DNA of 9,337 nucleotides from Solirubrobacterales bacterium (lineage in GTDB: Bacteria > Actinomycetota > Thermoleophilia > Solirubrobacterales > Solirubrobacteraceae): assembly GCA_017354065.1 (NCBI GenBank), contig JAFMRN010000076.1, positions 1-9,337 of the forward strand, written 5' to 3'. The notes below the pieces were generated by a model. That model saw only the letters and a program-made list of their open reading frames with translations, had not been told where the DNA came from and did no database searches. Numbering within the stretch: the stretch's first letter is position 1; each line of letters opens with the position of its first letter. Below, piece by piece: positions 1-6,988 of this stretch. A program made the translations under genes and the position numbers.

Positions 1-636
1 GGCCGCCCGGGCCGGCGGGTGCGCGTCGGAGCGCACCCGCACGCGGTCACCGCACTGACGGACGGGTCGGTGGCGGTAGGCAATGAGGCCTCCAGCACCG
101 TGTCGATCATCCGGCACGGACGCGTGCGCGCCACGGTCGGTGTCGCAACCCAGCCCGGCGGGCTGGCAACGCTGGCCGGCGGCCGGCTGCTGGCGGTCGT
201 GTCGGTGCGCGAGCGCGTTCTGGAGACATATGACACACGGACCTTCAAGCGGGTGTCCACGACCCCAGCGGGCGTTGGACCGACACACCTGGCATGTATG
301 GGGAAGACCTGCTGGGTGGTCGACACCCAAGGTGACTCGGTACTGGTGTTCGGCGACTCTGGGAGGAGCCTGACGCGGCGTTATGACCTGCCCGGCGGCC
401 CCTATGGGATCGCGATTGACCCCGTTCACGCAAGGCTGTACGTGACACTCCCAGCACTGAATCAGGTTGTGGAGCTGCCCGCTCAAGCGCGCCCCCACGT
501 CTTGCGCCGCTGGGCGACACCACGCCAGCCAGACACGGTCGCGGTGGATCCGCGGCGCCAAAAAGTGTATGTGACAGGCACCGCCAGCAATGAGCTGCAA
601 GTCATCTCGCTCGCCTCAGCGCGACCGCATAGCTGA
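1..636 (+). CDS. Beta-propeller (YVTN/NHL/YncE-like) repeat protein, 5'-truncated
   Basis: The reading frame is open from the first base, so the gene very probably starts left of the window; the GTG at 19 is only an internal candidate start. The visible 211 or so residues form repeating units of about 40 residues with the typical propeller pattern: a Gly-rich turn, 'GIAIDP', then 'LYVT' and a following beta-strand. This recurs near the C-terminus as 'VAVDPRR..KVYVT'. Such blades build six- or seven-bladed propellers, usually extracytoplasmic in actinobacteria, used for binding or as lyase/hydrolase scaffolds. No catalytic residues can be assigned from the fragment and the signal peptide would lie outside the window. 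The stop (TGA 634-636) lies inside the 3' end of the convergent membrane-protein gene, giving a 35-bp tail-to-tail overlap. The fold is fairly secure; function and ligand are unknown. Confidence 0.8.
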   Translation, partial: GRPGRRVRVGAHPHAVTALTDGSVAVGNEASSTVSIIRHGRVRATVGVATQPGGLATLAGGRLLAVVSVRERVLETYDTRTFKRVSTTPAGVGPTHLACMGKTCWVVDTQGDSVLVFGDSGRSLTRRYDLPGGPYGIAIDPVHARLYVTLPALNQVVELPAQARPHVLRRWATPRQPDTVAVDPRRQKVYVTGTASNELQVISLASARPHS

Positions 637-1027
637 AGGCACTGATCAAAAACAGCACCGCGGTGATCAACAGCCAGCGGCCCAGGAATTCCGGCGGCTG
701 GCGACCCGTGTCATGGACGTAGTTCACGCGTTCCGAACCGAAGATCAGCGGGAAGTAGACCACCAGCATCACCCCGCTCATCACGGCCGGGATCCGCAGG
801 TAGTTCGCGTAGCGAACCGGCCGCTCCCCGCCGCGCGCCACCCGGTCGAGCAGGCTGTACAACGGCAGGAACACGAGATCATGGAGCAACGCGCCGCCGA
901 TGAAGTACTCGACAAAGTTGCCCTTCAGCAGCTTGGTCAGTGCATAGATACACACCGCAAAAGCGGCCAGGTGCCCCAGCAGGTGCAGCGGCGTTGCGCC
1001 GTAATGCCGGCGGAACCAGGCGATCAT
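602..1027 (-). CDS. Four-helix integral membrane protein, coupled to the molybdopterin oxidoreductase
   Basis: Unnamed 141-residue protein. I chose the ATG at 1027 because it forms an ATGA overlap with the stop of the upstream gene (TGA 1026-1024), the classic sign of translational coupling. An in-frame ATG at 1051 would add eight residues that look like read-through. Four hydrophobic helices are visible, roughly residues 15-34, 38-60, 78-97 and 116-137, joined by short basic loops (for example R63 to R73) and ending in 'RRAR'. Several histidines (H15, H19, H49) lie in or beside the first two helices and could bind heme or quinone, but this is speculative. Tight coupling to a membrane molybdoenzyme suggests an accessory or anchor subunit of that redox complex. 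The 3' end overlaps the convergent beta-propeller gene by 35 bp. I do not recognise a named family. Confidence 0.8.
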   Translation of the reverse strand: MIAWFRRHYGATPLHLLGHLAAFAVCIYALTKLLKGNFVEYFIGGALLHDLVFLPLYSLLDRVARGGERPVRYANYLRIPAVMSGVMLVVYFPLIFGSERVNYVHDTGRQPPEFLGRWLLITAVLFLISAFSYAVALRRAR

Positions 1028-2208
1028 GTGAAGCGCATCTCCCCGACCCATTTGGTGTTGTGCACACCCGGGAGCGCCGGGACGATGATCCGCGCTGGGA
1101 AGCCGTGGTCGAGCGGCAGCTCGGCTCCGTTCACCGACAGCGCCAGCAGCGACTGCTCGGCGTGCAGCTCGTTCGCGGCCAGGGTGGTCTGGCGGAAGGC
1201 GCCAGCCGGCTGCAGAGACTCAACCTGCACCTGCGACGCATTCGGCGCGCCCGCGTGACGTGCGAGGTCCGCTAAACGCACCCCGCTCCAGCGCTGGGTC
1301 GTCGACCAGCCCTCGACACAGGCGATCGGCAGGTCATAGCTGCGTTGGGGGAGCGCCAGCAACTCAGCCCGTGACAACGACACGACGTGGCGGCCGTTGA
1401 CGACCAGCTTCAGCCGCCAGGACGCGTCGACGCGGCCAACCTTCGCAAAGGCCGCGGTCTTGTTGACCGGAAAATCATCACCACCGCCGCGCGGCGCCAA
1501 CAACGCGGCCTTGCGCAACGGGCCACCGATCGACTGACCGGCCGTGAGTATGAACATGCCGCCCATCGCGGCGCCTACGCCGCCAAGGAAACCACGCCGC
1601 GAGATCGTGGGCGGCGCCGGATCGGGCGCCACCAGCCCGCCAGGCCCCTCCAGCAGCTCCCGCCGCGTCCGGAAGGCCTTGACCATCACCGGGAACTTGG
1701 TCCCAACGTGCAGCACCAACGCTGAGCAGAACACCCAGGCCCCGTAATAGTGAGCCTCAACGAAGTTGAAGTGCCACGGGTAGTACAGCTGCACGTCAAA
1801 GATCCCGGTCCCGAACTGGAAGATCGCGCCGCCGACAAGCGCCAGCGCTGTGACCCGCTCAAACAGGTGAGCGACGGAGCGGACGGGCGGAAACTCGAAC
1901 AGCCGCGGGATGACCGACCAGAGCTTGGCGAGCAGCAGCGGCACCGCCACGATCCCGACGGTGACGTGCAGCCCCTGATTCAGCGCGTAGAGCCAGCTCG
2001 GGGAGGCCGGCCACGTGAAGGTGAAGGGCTTGAAGTCCTGGCCGCGCGGGATCACCGCGTTGTGGCCCAGGTACGGGTTGTAGGCGGCGTGTGAGAGGAA
2101 CCCAGTCACCGCCACGACCCCGACTAACACGAGCAGCATCGAACCGAGGATGCTCGTCAGTCGCGGACCCCGCAGCGGGGAACGCCAGGGCTGCGGGAGT
2201 TCGGGCAT
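1024..2208 (-). CDS. Polytopic cytochrome b-like / molybdopterin-dependent oxidoreductase fusion with internal Tat motif
   Basis: This 394-residue protein has two parts. The N-terminal half has four likely transmembrane helices (about 20-40, 72-96, 117-137, 154-172) with histidines in or next to them (H40, H81, H153, H167), resembling di-heme cytochrome b561-type anchors. A cytoplasmic loop then carries a twin-arginine motif (SRRGFLGG, residues 203-210) directly before a fifth hydrophobic segment (207-225). The C-terminal part (about 255-394) matches the sulfite-oxidase-fold Mo-cofactor domain: 'CVEGWS' with C297 as the probable molybdenum ligand, 'RWSGVRLADL', and the late 'GFPARIIVP' and 'KWVGEM' segments. 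The expected arrangement is a membrane heme module passing electrons to or from an extracytoplasmic Mo domain exported folded by Tat. Substrate is unknown. It is the first gene of a two-gene operon, divergent from the DDN-like gene across 49 bp, and has no clear Shine-Dalgarno. Confidence 0.88.
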   Translation of the reverse strand: MPELPQPWRSPLRGPRLTSILGSMLLVLVGVVAVTGFLSHAAYNPYLGHNAVIPRGQDFKPFTFTWPASPSWLYALNQGLHVTVGIVAVPLLLAKLWSVIPRLFEFPPVRSVAHLFERVTALALVGGAIFQFGTGIFDVQLYYPWHFNFVEAHYYGAWVFCSALVLHVGTKFPVMVKAFRTRRELLEGPGGLVAPDPAPPTISRRGFLGGVGAAMGGMFILTAGQSIGGPLRKAALLAPRGGGDDFPVNKTAAFAKVGRVDASWRLKLVVNGRHVVSLSRAELLALPQRSYDLPIACVEGWSTTQRWSGVRLADLARHAGAPNASQVQVESLQPAGAFRQTTLAANELHAEQSLLALSVNGAELPLDHGFPARIIVPALPGVHNTKWVGEMRFT

Positions 2209-2257
2209 AGCCCGAGCGACAGTAAGCCCGCCCAGGTGCTAAATCGATAACGAAACC
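2209..2257. promoter_or_regulatory. Divergent promoter region between the molybdoenzyme and DDN-like genes
   Basis: This 49-bp gap must hold start signals for both divergent genes. Its right part (2240-2251) is locally AT-rich in otherwise GC-rich DNA. GATAAC at 2246-2251 lies six bases before the + strand ATG, the spacing expected for a -10 box driving a leaderless transcript. TAAATC at 2240-2245 is an alternative. No convincing -35 box and no Shine-Dalgarno are seen for either gene. Promoter positions are inferred, not demonstrated. Confidence 0.3.
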
Positions 2258-2737
2258 ATGAACTCGATCCGCTACGTCGACCCCTACGCACAGCACGGCC
2301 GGCTTTACCGGGCCTACTGCTCCCTATCCGCCACCAAAGCAGGACTCTGGCTCTCAGAAAAGCTCGCCTGGAAGCTCGACCCCTGGCTCCTGAGCCACGG
2401 GCTCAAAGGCTTCAGCGGACCGCTGGCCTCCGCAGTGCTCGAGACCCGCGGGGCCCGTACCGGGCAGCCGCGCAGGACAGCAGTCCTGTACTTCCATGAC
2501 GGCGAGGCGATTACGATCGTCGCCTCCAAGGCCGGCGCCAGCACGCATCCCGGCTGGTACTTCAACCTCGCAAAGAACCCGGCCGCGCGCTTTGCCGGCC
2601 AGCCCTACACAGCGCACATCATCACCGAGGACAAGGAGCGCCTGTGGCAGCTCGCGGACAACGTGTTCCCGCCCTTCGCCCAGTACCGGGCGCGAGCGGG
2701 CCGCGAGATCCCGATCATCCAGCTGCTGCCGCAATAG
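2258..2737 (+). CDS. DDN-type nitroreductase/quinone reductase family protein (F420-dependent fold)
   Basis: 159-residue protein of the deazaflavin-dependent nitroreductase (DDN) family, which in actinobacteria uses reduced F420 to reduce quinones, nitroimidazoles and other acceptors. Family hallmarks are in order: 'ETRGARTGQPRR' (residues 62-73), the following strand 'TAVLYFHDG', the cofactor-region motif 'ASKAGASTHPGWYFNL' (89-104), and the C-terminal 'YRARAGREIPIIQL'. The N-terminal 50 residues are Tyr/Trp-rich, amphipathic and probably membrane-associating, as in longer DDN relatives. Length is normal for the family. The start ATG has no Shine-Dalgarno but a -10-like box at leaderless spacing. 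The gene is divergent from the membrane molybdoenzyme and overlaps the convergent GST-like gene by 23 bp (2715-2737). No F420 biosynthesis gene is in the window, so cofactor use is inferred from family. Confidence 0.87.
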   Translation: MNSIRYVDPYAQHGRLYRAYCSLSATKAGLWLSEKLAWKLDPWLLSHGLKGFSGPLASAVLETRGARTGQPRRTAVLYFHDGEAITIVASKAGASTHPGWYFNLAKNPAARFAGQPYTAHIITEDKERLWQLADNVFPPFAQYRARAGREIPIIQLLPQ

Positions 2738-3512
2738 GGCGCCGGTGCCAGCGGAACATCTGCTCGACCCAGCGGTAGCCGCGGCGCTCGCGTAGCTCGG
2801 CACGCAGACGCTCGACCGGTTCGGGCATGCCATCCAGAACCACGGTCGCCTCGGGCGGGAGCACCAGCGGGTAGAACAGCGCGGCGGCGGTCAGGTCGGC
2901 GACGCTGAAGCGCCCGCCGGCCAGGTAGTCAGCGTCACCCAGTTCGGACTCGAGCTTGTCCAAGCCGGCCAGCACCCTCGTCCGGGCGTCCGCTGCGGCC
3001 GCCTCGCGGTGCGCGTCATAGCGCAAGCCGAGCATCCCCCGGGCGGCACGGACGCCGGTGGGCCCCATCCCGAGCCCCGGAGCGGCCTTGGACATGACGG
3101 TCTCGAACTGCTGGGGATCGCGAATCAACTCGTGGAAGACAAAGCGCCGCACGTAGGGCCCGACTTGCTCATCAAAGAAGTCCTCCAACTCCAGTGCGCG
3201 CGCCCGTTCGCCCGGATCGTCGGGGTACAGGGACGGGCTTTGATGCCCGTCCTCAAGGGCCGCGATGATCGCCGTGGAGTCCTGGTAACAGCGACCGTCC
3301 CACTGCAGGATCGGGAAGGTGTAGGAGCGCCCACGTGTCAGCCACAGCGCGACCGCCATGTGCGCGCCGGGAACCGGTGCCCGGCGCTGATAGGAGACCC
3401 CCTTGTAAGCGAGCGCCCAGCGGACCTTCTCGCTGTAGGGGGAGATCGTGATGTGCCAGAGGGTCGGGGTAGATATATTCGGTACGGTATCTAAGTCATG
3501 CGGAGAACTCAA
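2715..3512 (-). CDS. Glutathione S-transferase-like protein (start uncertain)
   Basis: Two-domain GST-fold protein, about 265 residues if the TTG at 3512 is used. The thioredoxin-like N-domain starts with the strand 'LWHITISPYSEKVRW', where the usual catalytic Cys of 'SPFC' types is replaced by Ser (about S24 or S27). It continues with the cis-proline region 'TFPILQWDG' and the 'DSTAI' gamma-glutamate-binding motif. The all-alpha domain carries the N-capping box region 'FSVADLTAAAL'. The start is a real problem: no ATG or GTG lies in frame between the TetR coding region and the first beta-strand. Candidates are TTG codons at 3512 and 3518, which overlap the divergent TetR gene, or a rare start such as ATA at 3476. 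An in-frame ATG at 3692 would run 195 bp into TetR and add unrelated residues. Many actinobacteria use mycothiol, so a glutathione substrate is not assured. The 3' end overlaps the DDN-like gene by 23 bp. Confidence 0.78.
   Translation of the reverse strand: MSSPHDLDTVPNISTPTLWHITISPYSEKVRWALAYKGVSYQRRAPVPGAHMAVALWLTRGRSYTFPILQWDGRCYQDSTAIIAALEDGHQSPSLYPDDPGERARALELEDFFDEQVGPYVRRFVFHELIRDPQQFETVMSKAAPGLGMGPTGVRAARGMLGLRYDAHREAAAADARTRVLAGLDKLESELGDADYLAGGRFSVADLTAAALFYPLVLPPEATVVLDGMPEPVERLRAELRERRGYRWVEQMFRWHRRPIAAAAG
3470..3493. promoter_or_regulatory. Candidate TetR operator and divergent promoter
   Basis: A 24-bp element has perfect 6-bp inverted arms (TAGATA at 3470-3475, TATCTA at 3488-3493). 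Between them lies the direct repeat CGGTA-CGGTA (3480-3489). It sits immediately before the TetR start (3498) and over the likely start of the divergent GST-like gene, where an autoregulatory TetR dimer would bind. TATATT (3474-3479) and TACGGT (3483-3488) are possible + strand -10 boxes. TAGATA read on the - strand (3493-3488) could serve the GST gene. The arms are short and the centre is not palindromic. Confidence 0.45.
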
Positions 3513-4016
3513 GCACAACGGCGCGCGGACACGCGCGCAAGCCTGCTCGAGGCAGCAGCCGCCGTGATAGTGGAACGCGGCTACCAGGGCGCGTCGGTAG
3601 AGCAGATCAGTGCGCGCGCCGGCTGTACCAAGGGCGCGCTTTACGACCACTTCGGCTCCAAGGAGGGGCTGATGCGCGCGCTGCTCGAGCACCAGTACGC
3701 GGCCCGCATCGCGCAGTTCCAGAACAGCCCGAGCCTGCCGCCCTCGCAGGTGTTCCCATTCGACCGTGACGCGGCGCTGCTGTTCCTGGAGTTCGTCTGC
3801 GCCGCGGCCCGTGATGACCAGCTGCGCGCGCAGCTGGCAGGCCAGCTCAGAGAGCTGAGGACACTATGGGTTGACGCGCTCGGTGACCCGGACACCGTCG
3901 CCGCCGCGGCCGCCGGCGCCAACGGGGCCAGCATTGAAGGCCTGATCTTCTCTGAGGCCGAAGGCGGCGCGACCTTCGATCGCCTGCTCAGCGCGCTTCA
4001 GGCGTCAAACCCGTAG
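3498..4016 (+). CDS. TetR/AcrR-family transcriptional regulator
   Basis: 172-residue DNA-binding regulator. The N-terminal TetR domain is clear: 'TRASLLEAAAAVIVERGY' (helix 1), then the helix-turn-helix 'ASVEQISARAGCTKGALYDHFGSKEGL' region (about 32-58). The rest (60-172) is a short, Ala/Leu-rich ligand/dimerisation domain, smaller than the usual 190-210-residue family members, with a poorly conserved core, so the inducer cannot be guessed. The ATG has no Shine-Dalgarno; a -10-like TACGGT lies nine bases upstream, compatible with a leaderless or nearly leaderless mRNA. It is divergent from the GST-like gene, with a palindrome between the two, which suggests that it represses that gene and itself, perhaps in response to an electrophile or xenobiotic. 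Its last 19 bp overlap the convergent adenylate cyclase gene. Confidence 0.93.
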   Translation: MRRTQAQRRADTRASLLEAAAAVIVERGYQGASVEQISARAGCTKGALYDHFGSKEGLMRALLEHQYAARIAQFQNSPSLPPSQVFPFDRDAALLFLEFVCAAARDDQLRAQLAGQLRELRTLWVDALGDPDTVAAAAAGANGASIEGLIFSEAEGGATFDRLLSALQASNP

Positions 4017-5554
4017 ACGCGGACCACATCGGTCTTGCCCTTCAGGGTCACGCCGTGGCGCTCGACGAGCCCGGCGGGAACGCTGGAGAGACGGTCCCGG
4101 GTCTGCTCGGAGATCAGCAGGACATCACCGGTCTGGCGGGTCGCGGCCTCAACGCGGCTGGCGACGTTGACGGGGTCGCCGATCACGCTGAACTCAAAGC
4201 GGCCGCCGCCGCCGACGTTACCGGCGACCACCGGGCCGGAGTTGAGGCCGATGCCGATGCTCAGCTCGCTGGTGTCCACAGCGGCCCACAGGGCCGCGAT
4301 GTCCCGGCCCGCCGACAGGGCACTGTCAGCGTGGTTGGCCAGGCGCCGCGGCGCCCCGAACACGGCCAGTAGGCCGTCACCGACAAACTTGTCCACGCGG
4401 CCGCCGTAGGCCTGGATGATCGGCACCACGCGGTCAAACATGCGGTTGATCGCGGCGACTACCTCGGGCGGCTCGTGCTGTTCAGCGAACTGCGTGAAGC
4501 TGCGCACGTCAATGAACATGCACGTCACGTCGACCTGCTCACCGGCCAGGTCGGTCCCCTCATCAATCACGCGCGCGACCACGTCCGGGTCGACGTAGGT
4601 ACCAAAGGCCTGGCGGATCCGCTCGCGCTCGGCCAGGCCGGCCGCCATCTGGTTGAAGCCGAGCTGCAGCTGGCCGATCTGGGACCCGTCATAGACCGGC
4701 ACGCGGCCGTCAAACTCGCCCCGCTCAACGCCGGCCAGCGCACGGCGCACCGAACCGATCGGCTCGGCGATGGTCCGGGCCGCCAACAGCACCGCGATGA
4801 ACCCGACGACCGTCCCGATCCCGCACAGGGTCACGATCGTCGCGCCGAGGTTCTGCACCGTCAGGGTCGCGTCGTCGGCCAGCGCGAGGATTCCGACGAC
4901 CGCAAGCCCCAGCATCGGCACCGCGGTTCCCAGCATCCAGGCCAGCAGTGTGCGCGTCGTGACGCCGGGCACGATCAGCAGTGAGGGGGCGCCGTCAGAC
5001 AGGGCGTGGGCGGCCAGGCTGCGCAGCAGGCGCTCGGCCGCCAGATAGGCACAGGACGCCGTGACCACGCCGGTGAAGACGATGATCGTGCCGATCCGCA
5101 GCCCCAGGTGGGGCGAGTAGGTGAAGTCGACGACGCCGAACAGCGGCGCCGCCAGCAACCACAGCAGCAGCTGCACGCCGAACAGGCGCGCGGGCGCCAG
5201 CAGCACCGCCCGTGCCTGGGCCTCGGTCGGAGCCGATTCCCCCGGGCTCCAGCCATGTAACGGGCGCACAGCACGGAAACCAAGGAACGACCCCAGCGGG
5301 AACGCGCAGGCCGTATAGCCGGCTGTGTACAGCAGGTTGACCAGGCGCACGTGGCCGCTCGTGAACACGTGCGGCTCGGGCACGACCAGCCCGGCCACGA
5401 GCAGTACGACGCCCAGACCGACCAGGTTCACGGCGACCAGCACGACGAAGATCACGACGCGCGAGAGCCACACGAGCGAGCGTCCGCGCAACTCGGACTC
5501 GCCGGGGCGCCACAGCTCGAGCAGCGCGTGCCTGGTGATGGAGATCGGATTCAC
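3998..5554 (-). CDS. Membrane class IIIb adenylate cyclase with HAMP domain
   Basis: 518-residue membrane enzyme making cAMP from ATP. There are about six N-terminal transmembrane helices (29-57, 72-93, 123-143, 154-172, 204-226, 236-258). A HAMP linker follows (about 257-310, 'AEPIGSVRRALAGVERGEF'), then a cyclase catalytic domain (about 340-518). Catalytic residues seem complete: metal-binding D349 ('FIDVRSF') and D393 ('KFVGDG'), adenine-selecting K389 and S456 (Thr/Ser at this position is typical of class IIIb), and transition-state residues N463 and R467 ('NVASR'). The architecture is that of the mycobacterial Rv1318c/Rv1319c/Rv1320c/Rv3645 group. A homodimer with signalling through the membrane and HAMP domain is expected; the signal is unknown. 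The start is GTG without Shine-Dalgarno, and TAGGGT (5570-5565, - strand) is a possible -10 box. The 3' end overlaps TetR by 19 bp. Confidence 0.94.
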   Translation of the reverse strand: MNPISITRHALLELWRPGESELRGRSLVWLSRVVIFVVLVAVNLVGLGVVLLVAGLVVPEPHVFTSGHVRLVNLLYTAGYTACAFPLGSFLGFRAVRPLHGWSPGESAPTEAQARAVLLAPARLFGVQLLLWLLAAPLFGVVDFTYSPHLGLRIGTIIVFTGVVTASCAYLAAERLLRSLAAHALSDGAPSLLIVPGVTTRTLLAWMLGTAVPMLGLAVVGILALADDATLTVQNLGATIVTLCGIGTVVGFIAVLLAARTIAEPIGSVRRALAGVERGEFDGRVPVYDGSQIGQLQLGFNQMAAGLAERERIRQAFGTYVDPDVVARVIDEGTDLAGEQVDVTCMFIDVRSFTQFAEQHEPPEVVAAINRMFDRVVPIIQAYGGRVDKFVGDGLLAVFGAPRRLANHADSALSAGRDIAALWAAVDTSELSIGIGLNSGPVVAGNVGGGGRFEFSVIGDPVNVASRVEAATRQTGDVLLISEQTRDRLSSVPAGLVERHGVTLKGKTDVVRVYGFDA

Positions 5555-5583
5555 GTAAAGAGCGACCCTAGCGAGCGGCCCTT

Positions 5584-5615
5584 CCGGACCGGGGGTCTAT
5601 GAGACCCCCGGCCGG
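5584..5615 (-). terminator. GC-rich hairpin downstream of the GH18 gene
   Basis: A perfect 10-bp stem (5589-5598 with 5602-5611) with a three-base ATG loop is extended by four more pairs (5584-5587 with 5612-5615) across one bulged A. It begins four bases after the GH18 stop on the - strand. No T-run follows in that direction, so it would be a U-less terminator or an mRNA 3'-stabilising hairpin. It also separates the hydrolase unit from the downstream cyclase gene. Confidence 0.65.
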
Positions 5616-5618
5616 CCC

Positions 5619-6917
5619 TCAGTGGACTTGATTCAACAGCGGCCAGAGCGCCGGCTGGGCGTCACCGGCGGTCCAGACCGCGGTCCCGGACAGGCCGCTG
5701 CCGGCAGCCAGCTCGGCGCGGTTGTAGGTGCCCTGCGTGTCCTCGAACCAGACGCGGTGGGACCCGCTGGCGCTGTTGTAGGTGAAAGTCGACTCCTGGT
5801 TGGTGCCGTCCCACTCGATCGACATCCCCTTCTGATGGGCCAGTGCCTCGGCGTCAGCGGCGGTGATCGACTTCGCCTCGCCGCCGCCGGAGACCCAGTC
5901 ATAGCCGTAGGCGGGCACGCCGAGCACCAGCTTGGACGCGGGCATCTGGCTGGTCGCGAACGCGATCACGTTGCGGTCCCAGGAGATCGGCGCGACCGGC
6001 CCCGCGGGCCCGCCCTTGTAGTGGTAGTCATAGGCCAGCACCTGGACGCGGTCGGCGTGCGCGGCCAGCGCCGCGTAGTCATAAACGGCGTATGACAGGC
6101 CGTCGGCCTTCACGGCGTCGTCACTCACGCGCGGCATCACAGTCACCTCACAAACCTTGCCCTCGGCGTGCAGCAGCCCGCACAGCCGGCCGAACATCTG
6201 GGGGAAGCGCTGGGTGACGGCCTTGGCGGCCTGGAGGTCCCCGTCGCCCTGGTCGATGCTCTCAAAGTCCAGGTCGATCCCCTCGGAGTGGGGCTGGTTG
6301 GCGATCCAGACCAGCGCGCTGATCAGCCGGTTCTGCTCAGCGCGGTTGGACAGGATGTCGGCCATGTGATCCTGGCCGGCGGTCTCGGTCACGGTCGGGA
6401 CCACCTGCATGCCGCGTGCGGCCAGCGCCGCCGCGTAGGAGTTACCGGCGCTGCCGGCCTGGTTCGTGACCTGGGAGGCGCCGTCGATCTGCCACCAGAA
6501 CGGGTGCACCTCGGAGATCGTCTTGGCGTTGCTTGTGAGCCGGTTGAGCGTCGAGTCCGTGTTCCAGTAGGGCATCCACGTGCTGATCCCGTGCAGGTGC
6601 TGGTCGATCCGGGCGACCGCGCGGGCGCCGCGGGCGCGCTCGGCAGCGGTCGGAGCGGAGATCGGCGGGAACTTGACCGTCGTGGCGCTGGATGAGGTCG
6701 TGGTCCGTGCCCGAGCCGGCGCCTGAGCGGGAGTGACGGACCGTCCAGACTGCAGGTTCACGTTGATTACCTGGGGCGTGGTCGAACCGGTCGGCACGAC
6801 CTTCCCCCCGACCGTCACGGAGTGGGTGTGTGAAGAGCCGCCACAGCCAGCAAAAATCAGCCCAAGCGCGGCCGCGAGAACGGCTTGCGCAGCCCGCGAT
6901 CTGGGAAGCATGGACAT
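5619..6917 (-). CDS. Glycoside hydrolase family 18-like lipoprotein
   Basis: 432-residue exported protein. The N-terminus is a lipoprotein signal: basic 'PRSR', a hydrophobic core, then 'IFAGC' with C25 as the likely lipidated residue. A Ser/Thr/Pro-rich spacer (about 40-90) precedes the TIM-barrel domain. The GH18 active-site segment is 'EGIDLDFES' (212-220), matching DxxDxDxE with Glu in place of the first Asp. D215, D217 and the proton donor E219 are present. Other family signs are 'MQVVPTVTE', 'VQVLAYDYHY' (291-300), 'LGVPAYGYDW' and a C-terminal 'VWFEDTQGTYNR..GTAVWTAGD', closer to spore/cell-wall N-acetylglucosaminidases of the SleL/YaaH type than to classic chitinases. It probably cleaves a GlcNAc-containing polymer such as peptidoglycan. 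An alternative start ATG lies two codons in (6911). The SGNH gene is 71 bp upstream on the same strand, so a common transcript is possible. Confidence 0.88.
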   Translation of the reverse strand: MSMLPRSRAAQAVLAAALGLIFAGCGGSSHTHSVTVGGKVVPTGSTTPQVINVNLQSGRSVTPAQAPARARTTTSSSATTVKFPPISAPTAAERARGARAVARIDQHLHGISTWMPYWNTDSTLNRLTSNAKTISEVHPFWWQIDGASQVTNQAGSAGNSYAAALAARGMQVVPTVTETAGQDHMADILSNRAEQNRLISALVWIANQPHSEGIDLDFESIDQGDGDLQAAKAVTQRFPQMFGRLCGLLHAEGKVCEVTVMPRVSDDAVKADGLSYAVYDYAALAAHADRVQVLAYDYHYKGGPAGPVAPISWDRNVIAFATSQMPASKLVLGVPAYGYDWVSGGGEAKSITAADAEALAHQKGMSIEWDGTNQESTFTYNSASGSHRVWFEDTQGTYNRAELAAGSGLSGTAVWTAGDAQPALWPLLNQVH

Positions 6918-6988
6918 CAGCGTAGAGAGACCGGGACTACGGTGTCAGCGACGCGAAGAGAAGACCGCAGATAGCGGGAAAACGGAGA

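Noticed and set aside
590..1258. Open + strand frame of about 220 codons opposite the membrane protein and Mo domain
   Set aside because: Low-complexity Gln/Arg/His-rich translation, typical of antisense frames in GC-rich DNA; the - strand genes have clear families or coupling.
3513..3692. N-terminal extension of the GST-like protein from an ATG at 3692
   Set aside because: It would lie almost wholly inside the TetR coding region and adds Cys/His/Arg-rich residues unrelated to the GST fold.
4475..4984. Open + strand frame opposite the adenylate cyclase
   Set aside because: The cyclase frame has all catalytic motifs and six helices; the opposite frame shows no motif or start signal.
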